From the NCBI GenBank assembly GCA_965284645.1, contig OZ260106.1, forward strand, positions 2,604,001 to 2,668,000: a stretch of 64,000 nucleotides of DNA. The letters are read 5' to 3'. This DNA comes from JAIBAJ01 sp965284645. Its GTDB lineage: Bacteria > Bacteroidota > Bacteroidia > JAIBAJ01. Position numbers and translations under genes: made by a program. The notes under the pieces are model-generated. The model saw only the letters and a program-made list of their open reading frames with translations, searched no databases and was not told the origin of the DNA. Positions 52,101 to 61,600 of the stretch are shown here, one piece after another (positions within the stretch are counted from its first letter, which is position 1; every line of letters starts with the position of its first letter).

Positions 52101-54844
52101 GCACATATGATTTATTGGTTACTGACCAGAATTCGTGTACTTTTCCTCTTTCTGTAATTATATATGAACCACCTCCCTTGGTGCTTTCTGAAACACATAA
52201 TGATATTGCTTGTTTTGGTCAATCAACTGGTGCTATTGATTTAACAGTGTCTGGAGGTGCACCACCCTATTCCTATAATTGGACTTCTGGTCAGTCGACT
52301 GAAGATTTAAGTGGATTGCCTTCTGGTTTGTATACACAGAATTTAACAGACAATTTTGGCTGTTCAGCTAGTATTTCAATTACTCTGGTTGAGCCATTAG
52401 CCCCTTTAACCGCAACTGAAGTAAACACAGCTGTAACTTGTTTTGGATATTGTGATGGAACCATCGATGTTACAACAAATGGAGGGACTTTACCTTATTC
52501 CTTTTCTTGGTCAACTGGTGAATTAACAGAAGACCTTTTAAATGTCTGTGTAGGAAATCCTATTTTGGATATTACGGATAACAATGGCTGTACATTTAAT
52601 TTACCGGTTACTATCACAGGTCCAGCTACAGGAGTAAGTGCATCTGAAACCCATATCGATGCATCATGCAGTGGACTAAATGATGGAAGTATTGACATAA
52701 CGACTACTGGAGGAACCAGTCCTTATACCTTTAATTGGAGTAATAATTCAATTTCAGAAGATATAGGGTCATTGGCGGCTGGGCAATATGATTTATTGAT
52801 TTCTGACCAAAATTCATGTGAGTTTAACCTTAGCGTGGTTATTTCCGAACCTTTACCCTTGCTTCTTTCTGAAAACCATCAGGATGTTTTATGTTTTGGA
52901 CAATCATCAGGTTCTATTGATTTAACTATTGCAGGAGGAACCATGCCCTACTCAATTTTATGGAGTGATGGCTCTTTAACTGAAGATTTATCAAACCTGC
53001 CAACTGGTATTTATTCGGTTAATGTTAGTGATAATCAAAACTGTGCAGCTTCAATCTCCATAACTGTTGCTCAACCTCTCGCAGCATTGAACGTATCAGA
53101 GACCCATGTTGATGCCACCTGTTTTGGTTTTTGCGATGGGACAGCTGATATAAGTGTTACCGGCGGCACCTCTCCTTATACATTTAATTGGACAGATGGT
53201 CAAACCATTGAAGATCCAATTGGCCTTTGTGCAGGTGGGGTAGGGGTAATAGTTACAGATGTGAATGGTTGCCCTTTTACATTGTTAGTTACTATTTCGG
53301 AACCCGCTTTACCAATTTCAATTTCTGGAACAACAACTGACATCACTTGCAATGGAGGGTCAGATGGAGCCATTGATATTACAGTATCTGGAGGAGCCGG
53401 AGGATATTCTTTTACATGGAACAATGGTGTTGGTAATGTTGAGGATCCTACCAATTTGACAGCAGGAAACTATACTGTTTCTGTAACAGATCAAACAGGG
53501 GTTTGCACAATTAGCCAAGATTATAGTTTAAATGAACCAAGCGTTGTTATGGTAGTGGCTTCAAATGACCAAACGATTTGTATTAGCAACACTACTTCTT
53601 TGTCTGCAACAGCCTCTGGTGGAATTGGTCCATATACCTATTCTTGGTCGGCACAACCTTTTGATCCTACACTAGTAAATGGGGCAAATCAACAGAATCC
53701 ATCCGTAACACCGACCTCTAGTACTTCTTATACGGTTATAGCTACAGATGCGCTGGGGTGCACTTCTCCTTCTTCTGATGTGATGTTGGTTTCATTAATG
53801 GAGCCTTTAACCTTAAATTTAGCAATTACAGGATTAGATTCAATTTGTTTGAATGAATCCTCTTCATTTGGATTTACTGCATCTGGAGGAGATGGAAATT
53901 ATACCTATACTTTAGACAATTCATCAATAGTTCAATCTCCACAAAATGTTTCGCCAACAACAACTACTACCTATGCAATTGAAGTAAATGATGGCTGCGG
54001 GACACCATCCGTGGTTGAATCAGTCACGATAGTTGTAAATCCTTTGCCAGAAATTCAATTGGTTTCCAATGTTGTCGAAGGATGTGAAGATTTAAGGGTG
54101 AATTTTAACACCGTTATTCCTAATTGTCAAGGCGCTGTTTGGGATTGGAATTTTGGGGATGGTGCCCCAGGTTCAACCTTGACAACTTTTGATGAAAATG
54201 CAACTTATACCTATGAGGATCCTGATACTTTTTCAATCACAATTACTGTTACCTCCACCGAAAATTGTGTCAATTCGGCTTACTTTCAAAATTATATAAT
54301 TGTTCGTCCGAAACCAATGGCAGGCTTTACCGGTAAACCTCAAATTACCACAATCATGGATCCCAATATTGAATTTGAAGATCAATCTGTTGGGGCTAAT
54401 CTATGGTCTTATGAATTTGTCGATGATGCCACTGTTTCTAATGATACCAATCCTGTTCATACTTATTCCGATACGGGTATATTTATTGTTCAACAAATTG
54501 TAACAACTGAATTTGGCTGCTCAGATATTGCCTTTGATACCATTGAAATTAGACCTGTTTACTCCATGTATATACCGAATGCCTTTACTCCGAATGATAA
54601 TGGTATTAATGAATTTTATTCATTGGTAGGTGAAGGATATGTTGAAGGAAGTTTTGAAATGTCAATTTTTACACGTTGGGGAGAAGAGGTTTTTCGAACA
54701 AAAAGTTTTGATAATCCGTGGGACGGAAAGGATAGATTCGGTAAGGAATGCCCGCTTGGTGTTTACGTATTTTTAGCTAAGGTGCGAAGTGGAGAGGATA
54801 AAAAAGTTAAAACCTATTCAGGAAAAATAACTTTGGTTCGTTAA
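49175..54844 (+). CDS. Giant SprB-repeat adhesin with CHU_C (T9SS type B)
   Basis: 1,889 aa; signal peptide MRVWLALFLGLVCAFVKAQ. The N-terminal ~60-270 domain is homologous to that in the 735-aa protein (FPFCFFGTAYTQCVAGSNG, RKFTISYYRVPMYSC, FAAPGRNGGNW). Two Ig-like repeats follow, then about twelve SprB repeats (from ~470 to ~1,480; openings LTEIHQDILCFGESTGSINV, NATETHADVTCFGNCDGSVD and so on), a PKD domain (AVWDWNFGDGAPG) and a CHU_C end (MYIPNAFTPNDNGINEFYSL, FTRWGEEVFRTKSF, NPWDGKDRFG). Some repeats alternate in kind (ETH-x-D, then NVPVF-type), suggesting duplication in pairs or triplets. Likely a surface filament or gliding adhesin. Confidence 0.93.
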   Translation: MRVWLALFLGLVCAFVKAQPTVCPVNAGPDVTTSCGSPCTSLTATYFQTKATNTYTVSSIPYTPSSYTTGTTINTPVDDQWYGVINIPFPFCFFGTAYTQCVAGSNGIITFNTANANSYCPWSFSTTIPNSALPTNSIMTPYHDIDPSVGSSSEIRYAVSGTAPCRKFTISYYRVPMYSCNSNLATHQVVLYETTNIIEIFIQTKPGCSGWNGGRAIVGIQNNAGSSGFAAPGRNGGNWTASNEGWRFLPNGAPTSTFNWYANGSSIGTTPTVNVCPSVTTTYTAEAVYTNCNGTTATVNDQVVVTVPNSSGTGLTVTPSTSSICPGGNASLTASGATNITWSPATGLNTTIGPTVIATPSVNTVYTATGTLPNGCTATATASVTVGGSAVLTLNFPPGICSGTVASLSASGASTYTWSPGTGLSGTTGSNVNANPSVTTTYTVTGIDAAGCQGTATATLNVWSNPTLTTSSTNVTCQGLTNGTATAIVGNGQIPYTYNWSSSPSQSTSIATNLGAGTYTVTVSDFNNCTANGTVTITQPSLLVVNASSTNVLCNGGSEGTGTGVVSGGTTPYSTSWNTIPVQNGLNASNLPSGNYTFSVQDANGCMGSANITVSEPSVISFNHTLTNPLCFGDANGSIIFSNILGGNSTFQYSIDGGLNYQSSPSFSGLVAGSYSLLVKDGNGCLSNAINVSLNNPIQLSVTEVHTDISCSGGTDGTINISPLGGTLPYSFSWSNGLNSEDIAGLTIGIYTVTISDANNCSIQTTVNLVEPAPLVLTEIHQDILCFGESTGSINVSVFGGTTPYSFSWSSGPSSEDLSSIPAGSYTQNLTDANGCLATLNVILSEPNAPLNATETHADVTCFGNCDGSVDVTTTGGTMPYQFAWSSGQNTEDISNICVGNFPLQITDNNGCTFSLPITINGPAAGLNATNVPVFVNCFGDATGSIDVTTSGGTFPYSFSWNTGAVTEDISGLIAGTYDLLVTDQNSCTFPLSVIIYEPPPLVLSETHNDIACFGQSTGAIDLTVSGGAPPYSYNWTSGQSTEDLSGLPSGLYTQNLTDNFGCSASISITLVEPLAPLTATEVNTAVTCFGYCDGTIDVTTNGGTLPYSFSWSTGELTEDLLNVCVGNPILDITDNNGCTFNLPVTITGPATGVSASETHIDASCSGLNDGSIDITTTGGTSPYTFNWSNNSISEDIGSLAAGQYDLLISDQNSCEFNLSVVISEPLPLLLSENHQDVLCFGQSSGSIDLTIAGGTMPYSILWSDGSLTEDLSNLPTGIYSVNVSDNQNCAASISITVAQPLAALNVSETHVDATCFGFCDGTADISVTGGTSPYTFNWTDGQTIEDPIGLCAGGVGVIVTDVNGCPFTLLVTISEPALPISISGTTTDITCNGGSDGAIDITVSGGAGGYSFTWNNGVGNVEDPTNLTAGNYTVSVTDQTGVCTISQDYSLNEPSVVMVVASNDQTICISNTTSLSATASGGIGPYTYSWSAQPFDPTLVNGANQQNPSVTPTSSTSYTVIATDALGCTSPSSDVMLVSLMEPLTLNLAITGLDSICLNESSSFGFTASGGDGNYTYTLDNSSIVQSPQNVSPTTTTTYAIEVNDGCGTPSVVESVTIVVNPLPEIQLVSNVVEGCEDLRVNFNTVIPNCQGAVWDWNFGDGAPGSTLTTFDENATYTYEDPDTFSITITVTSTENCVNSAYFQNYIIVRPKPMAGFTGKPQITTIMDPNIEFEDQSVGANLWSYEFVDDATVSNDTNPVHTYSDTGIFIVQQIVTTEFGCSDIAFDTIEIRPVYSMYIPNAFTPNDNGINEFYSLVGEGYVEGSFEMSIFTRWGEEVFRTKSFDNPWDGKDRFGKECPLGVYVFLAKVRSGEDKKVKTYSGKITLVR

Positions 54845-55204
54845 ATGGCAAATTCTTTCCAATCTGTTGATCACTACCTGTCTATTCAACCTCCAGAAAA
54901 GGAGGTAGTTTTGCAAGAATTGAGGAAGTTTATAAAAGAATTACTCCCTAATTCAACAGAATTGATTAGTTATCAAATGCCAACTTACAAACAAAACAAG
55001 ATAATAATTTGGTTTGCGGCTTGTAATAATCATTTTTCAATTTATATGAAACCTAAGTTTTATTTAGGTTTTGAAAAGGAACGTTCAAATTTTAAAGGAA
55101 CAAAATCCGCCATTCATTTTAAATGGGATAAGGAACTTCCTAAATCCTTTTTAAGCAGATTAATCTTAAATGCAAAAGAGTTAGATGAAACTGAATTTAG
55201 GTAA
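54845..55204 (+). CDS. DUF1801 domain protein
   Basis: 119 aa. The ATG follows the giant adhesin stop with no gap (TAAATG). The family pattern is seen: VDHYLSIQPPEKEVVLQELRKFIKELLPNSTELISYQMPTYKQNKIIIWFAACNNHFSIYM with the conserved Y-x-M-P motif. It is small, cytoplasmic and unlike its neighbours in having no signal peptide. Some DUF1801 members (Fra/YdhG-like) bind iron as chaperones; others have unknown roles. The coupling with an adhesin gene is unexpected and may be chance. Confidence 0.88.
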   Translation: MANSFQSVDHYLSIQPPEKEVVLQELRKFIKELLPNSTELISYQMPTYKQNKIIIWFAACNNHFSIYMKPKFYLGFEKERSNFKGTKSAIHFKWDKELPKSFLSRLILNAKELDETEFR

Positions 55205-55604
55205 AAATGAATACAAGATAAAGATTTGAATAATGTAGATTCATTTGTATAGAAGTAATCGTTCTTTTGAAATGTTAGGCCGTTAGAGTTATTGTTTGAA
55301 TTGTTAGCTCAGATTTCAAAATCTAAACAATAAATAGATTTTATGATTCTTGTAATGAAGAAAAAACGGTCTCTTGACTAAGCATTATAAAGGCAAAGAA
55401 ATAGCCATTTACTCCAAATTACATTTCAGGATTAAATTTTCAAAATAATGAAATTGTTTTAACAAATAATGAACATTTCGAAAGTGTATTATGGATAAGT
55501 GATTGAATTGTAGTCTTTTAGTTTGATTCGGCTGAATTTATAGCATTTTTATTGTATTGTATTTCTAACAAATTTGAATAGCTTTGCCTAAATACTCTTA
55601 ACTC
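55205..55604. other. AT-rich intergenic region before the giant gene, no gene seen
   Basis: 400 bp with no plausible ORF and none of the repeat families. Only the promoter-like pair at 55557-55586 stands out. Confidence 0.6.
55557..55586 (+). promoter_or_regulatory. Candidate promoter of the giant repeat-protein gene
   Basis: TTG at 55557-55559 and TAGCTTTG at 55579-55586 with a 19-bp spacer, a good fit to TTG-N19-TAnnTTTG. The ATG at 55605 comes 18 bp after the box. Confidence 0.6.
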
Positions 55605-58600
55605 ATGAGAAATCAACTACATATTCTAGTTGGACTAATTTCATTGTCTCTTTTTGGATATTCCTACGTGTATTCACAATGTGCAAACGGAAATAACCAA
55701 GGGCCTTATGTCTTTTCATGTAATTCTGAAAATGTTATTTTTCCAATGAATCAGGGTGATTATGCTCTTTTTCCTGTTATATCGGGAATTGGTTACAATT
55801 TTAATACCTCTGGTACTGTTTATAATACCCAAATTTGGGGATCTGTTAATGGAGCTGGTGGTGCCACCTCCTTTTTGCAAGATAACAATAACATTGCAGG
55901 TAATAACGAAAGTATTGATTGGGTTGCAACCTACACCGGAACCATTGGGGTTGCTGCAAACTTTAATGATTGCAATAGCTGGAACGGAACAAGCGCCAAT
56001 TTGAGATATAGGCAATTAACAACAATTTCAAATACCACTAGCAGTGCTGATATGTGCACTGGGACATCAAGGCCACTGACTTATTCTTTATCTGGAAATA
56101 ATAGTAATCCTACTCCTTCTTGGTCAATTAGTGCAGGTGGAGGTTCGATTTCTGGTAGCACTTACTCTGCTGGTAGTTATTCAGGTAGTGTTACAATTAC
56201 TGCAACATTGGGTGTATGTTCCAGTAATGTAACATTTAATGTGATTCCTAACAATACTATTTCTCTCCAATCTCCTATTGGGTCAAATAATCAAACAGTT
56301 TGTGTTAATTCGGCAATATCAAATATCTCATACACAACAACTGGCGCAACAGGGGCATCCTTTACAAATTTGCCTCCAGGTGTGAATGGTAGTTTTAGTG
56401 GTGGATTAATAACCATAAGTGGAACTCCTTTGACCACCTCGGGTAGCCCTTTTTCTTATACAGTTCAATTAACTGGAGGATGCGGAAATGTATCAGCAAC
56501 TGGAATAATTGCGGTTTCTCCTTCTAATTCAATTTCACTTTCTTCGCCGGTTGGTTCAGATAATCAAACCTTATGTGTAAACGGTGCCTTTTCCAATATA
56601 ACTTACAATACTACAGGAGCTGTTGGTGCAACTGTAACAGGGTTGCCATCCGGTATTACAAGTAATTTTTCTTCTAATACTGTAATAATAAGTGGCTCTC
56701 CAACTCAAAGCGGAACTTTTCCATATACTGTTTCCTTAAATGGTGGATGCGGAAATCTTAATGCTAATGGAATAATTACTGTTTCTCCAATACACTCATT
56801 AACCCTTAATTCTGCACTTGGGACTGATAACCAAAATGTTTGTGTCAATTCTAATATTACTAGTGTAGTTTATTCAATTGGAGGAGGAGCCACTGGTGCC
56901 TTTATCTCAGGAGGCGCATTTCCTCCCGGTGTTACTGGAAATTTAAGTGGTTCAAATTTTATTATTTCAGGTACTCCAAATGCTACAGGTGTTTATTCTG
57001 TAAACCTAACAACCACAGGTAATTCGTGTTTAATTGCAACAACAACAGTGACTATTACGGTAAATGCTTACCCAGTTGTATCATTAAATAATTTGGCACC
57101 TTCAATTTGTAATGGTGACAATACAAATATTGATCTAATTAGTAATATTCCTGGTACTGTTTGGGATTGGACTGTAGTTGGGACAGGTACCACTGCTGGT
57201 CAGTCTAACCAAACAGGTAGTCCAGCCACATCTATTTCACAACTAATTACTGGATCTGGTACGGTAACTTATTCAGTTAGTGGGAATTCAAATGGTTGTA
57301 TTTCAAATGCAGGCTCAAGTTCTGTTACAGTATCTCCATCACCAAATGGACTATTGAATGGAACTACAACTATCTGTGAAGGAGATAATACTACATTAAC
57401 CTTTGTATCTACCTCTGGGACAGGGCCATTTGATTTTACCTATAATCCCGGTAATATTTTAGTTACTGGAGTAAACAGTGGTTACACATTTAGTGTTTCG
57501 CCAACCTCAAGTACAACTTATTCCTTGGCTGGACTAAGTGATGCAAATTCCTGCAGTAGAAGTATTGGATTTGGTGGTTCTGCAGTTGTTTCAGTAAATC
57601 CACTTCCTTTAGGTAGTCTGACAGGAGCAACAACCATTTGTTCTGGTACTTCTACCGACCTTACCTTTGTTGCAACTGCTGGTACAAGTCCTTTTGATGT
57701 AGTTTATACGGATGGAAATTCGAATTTTACTTTGAATGGTATATTAGATGGTGCAACTTTCAGTGTTTCTCCAACCAATACAACCTCTTATAGCATTGTT
57801 TCAATAAATGATGCGAATTGTACAAATCCTTCGGTAAATAATTTACCTCAAACAATTTCTGTTAATCCGCTTCCTCAAGGTGTAATTTCCGGAACGCAAC
57901 CAATTTGTATTGGTCAATCTACAAATATTACATTTAATTTTACATCCGGAACTGGACCTTTTGATATCGTTTATTCAGATGGCACGAACAGTTACAATTT
58001 GTCAGGGGTTACTAATGGACAAACCTTATCAGTGAGTCCTATTACCAACACAACCTATACGCTAGTTTCAATTATTGATGCCAACCTTTGCAGCAGAAGT
58101 ACTGCTTTAACAAATGGTGGAGCCATAATCACCGTTAATCCACTTCCAAGTGTGACGCTTATTGGTCTTAATCCTAGTTATTGTATTTCCTCCCCAATAG
58201 AATCTTTAACTGGATTTCCTTCTGGAGGAACTATTGCCGGAACAGGAATAACCGGTTCGGATTTTGATCCATCCTCGGCTGGAGTTGGTGGTCCTTATAA
58301 TATTACCTATACCTATACCGATGGAAATGGTTGTACTAATTCAACAAGTGAAAGCACAACAGTATTTGATCTTCCTATAGTTTCTTTTACTGGCTTAAAT
58401 GGGCCATATTGTGCAAGCCAAACAACTCCTGTCCCGCTATCAGGAAATCCAGTTGGAGGCACATTCTCAGGAAGTGGAATTTCTGGTAATGATTTTTTTC
58501 CTTCTACTGCTCAAGTAGGTTCAAATGCAATAACTTACTCATTCACAGATGGGAATGGATGTACTAATACGAGTGTTCAAACTGAAACTGTTATTGGTAT

Positions 58601-61600
58601 TCAGGTTGTAAGCTTTTCCGGATTAGCCAGTAGTTACTGTGAAGATGATGCCACTGCATCAAATTTAATTGGAAACCCTATCGGAGGTGTTTTTTCTGGG
58701 AATGGAATTAGCGGAAATTTATTTACACCTTCTTCCGCTGGAGTGGGATCTCATCCAATTACATATACCTATATTGATGGGAACGGTTGTCAAGGTACAA
58801 GTTTGCAAACTGCAATAGTTAATGCTTTACCAATAGTAAACGTTTCTTCATCCAATAATTCATATTGTATTAGTACCCCTTCAATTCAATTTACAGGCTT
58901 CCCATTAGGTGGAACCTATTCAAGTTTACCTGTACCAGGAGCCATGTCTGGTTCAACTTTTGATCCATCAATTGGAGGTTTAGGAAATCATACCATTTCT
59001 TATTCATTTACTGATTTAAATGGATGTTCAAATACTGGTTCAACGACCATTACAATAAATGATCTTCCAGTTGTTTCTTTTTCAATCAATTCAGACTATT
59101 GCGAAAGTAGCGGAGCTGTTTCCTTGAGTGGTTCGCCAGTTGGTGGTACTTTCACTGGAACTGGGATTTCTGGAGGTTCTTTCTATCCAAGTATTGCTGG
59201 TGTTGGAGGACCGTATACTATTACATATTCCTACACGGATGGAGCAGGTTGTTCAAACTCGACTTCTCAAACAACTAGTGTATCTGCATCTCCAGTTATT
59301 ACTCTCTTACCATATCCTCCAACCTGCAGTGATGCTGCACCATTTGCTCTTTCAGGCGGCTCTCCAGCAGGTGGCACCTACAGTGGACCTGGTGTATCTG
59401 GTAATAATTTTGATCCTTCTATTGCAGGTCCTGGCACGCATATTATTACTTATACTTATTCCAATCCAGGATGCAGTCCGGGTTCTGCATCAACAAATTT
59501 GGTTGTTAGTCCCGCACCAACAGCAACAATCAGCTATGCTACACCATTCTGCACAGGGACTACTGCAGCACAGAACCCAACTTTAACGGGTACTTCGGGC
59601 GGCAGCTACAGCTCAACAGCAGGATTAACGCTAGATGCCAATACAGGCGCCATTATCCCATCTAGCAGCACACCAGGCACCTACACGGTTACCTATACTG
59701 TAGCAGCAGCAGGCGGATGTGCATCAATCAGCACTACGGCTAGTGTATCCATTACAGCCCAGCCAACAGCATCGATTAGTTATAGCGGAACACCTTTCTG
59801 TACGAACGGTACCACAGGTTCGGTGACCTTGACAGGCACAACAGGTGGCAGCTACAGTTCAACTTCGGGACTGACCCTAGATGCCAATACCGGCGATATC
59901 GATCCAACGACAAGCACCCCTGGCACCTACACGGTAACATATACCATTGCAGCAAGCACAGGCTGCGGAGCGGTAACGGCAACCACCTCGGTAACGGTTA
60001 ATGCCTCACCAACAGCCACAATCAGCTATGCTACTCCATTCTGCACAGGCACTACTGCAGCACAGAACCCAACTTTAACGGGTACATCGGGTGGCAGCTA
60101 CAGCTCAACAGCAGGATTAACGCTAGATGCCAATACAGGCGCCATTATCCCATCTAGCAGCACACCAGGTACCTACACTGTTACATATACTGTAGCAGCA
60201 GCAGGCGGATGTGCATCAATCAGCACTACGGCTAGTGTATCCATTACAGCCCAGCCAACAGCATCGATTAGTTATAGCGGAACACCTTTCTGTACGAACG
60301 GTACCACAGGTTCGGTGACCTTGACAGGCACAACAGGTGGCAGCTACAGTTCAACTTCGGGACTGACCCTAGATGCCAATACCGGCGATATCGATCCAAC
60401 AACAAGCACTCCTGGCACCTATACGGTAACTTATACCATTGCTGCAAGCGCAGGCTGCGGAGCGGTAACAGCTACAACCAGCATCACCATCACAGCAGAG
60501 CCAACAGCAACAATCAGCTATGCTACACCATTCTGCACAGGCACCACTGCTGCACAGAACCCAACTTTAACGGGTACTTCGGGCGGCAGCTACAGCTCAA
60601 CAGCAGGATTAACGTTAGATGCCAATACAGGCGCTATCATTCCATCTAGCAGCACACCAGGTACCTACACGGTTACTTATACTGTAGCAGCAGCAGGCGG
60701 ATGTGCCTCGATTAGCACTACGGCCAGTGTAACCATTACAGCTCAGCCAACTGCCTCGATTAGTTATAGCGGAACACCTTTCTGTACGAACGGAACAACA
60801 GGTTCAGTGACCTTGACAGGCACAACAGGTGGCAGCTATAGTTCAACTTCGGGACTGACCCTAGATGCCAATACCGGCGATATCGATCCAACGACAAGCA
60901 CTCCTGGCACCTACACGGTAACATATACCATTGCAGCAAGCGCAGGCTGCGGAGCGGTAACAGCAACCACATCGGTAACGGTTAATACCGCACCAATAGC
61001 AACAATCAGCTATGCTACACCATTCTGCACAGGCACTACTGCAGCACAGAACCCAACTTTAACGGGTACTTCGGGCGGCAGCTACAGCTCAACAGCAGGA
61101 TTAACGCTAGATGCCAATACAGGCGCTATCATTCCATCGAGCAGCACACCAGGTACCTACACGGTTACTTATACTGTAGCAGCAGCAGGCGGATGTGCCT
61201 CGATTAACACCACAGCTAGTGTAACCATTACAGCTCAGCCAACAGCCTCGATTAATTATAGCGGAACACCTTTCTGTACAAACGGAACAACAGGTTCGGT
61301 GACCTTGACAGGCACAACAGGTGGCAGCTACAGTTCAACTTCGGGACTAAGTCTAGATGCCAATACCGGCGATATCAATCCAACGACAAGCACCCCTGGC
61401 ACCTACACGGTAACATATACCATTGCTGCAAGCACAGGCTGCGGAGCGGTAACGGCAACCACCTCGGTAACGGTTAATACCGCACCCACAGCTACGATTA
61501 GCTATGCTACACCATTCTGCACAGGCACTACTGCAGCACAGAACCCAACTTTAACGGGTACATCGGGCGGCAGCTACAGCTCAACAGCAGGATTAACGCT

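Noticed and set aside
59128..59586. A 152-codon Leu/Val-rich ORF in another frame of the giant gene
   Set aside because: The main frame is open through it and encodes the regular GL-x-x-x-YC repeats.
59776..60972. Two near-identical antisense ORFs (59776-59982 and 60760-60972)
   Set aside because: They are the reverse strand of the 246-bp B module, repeated because the module is repeated.
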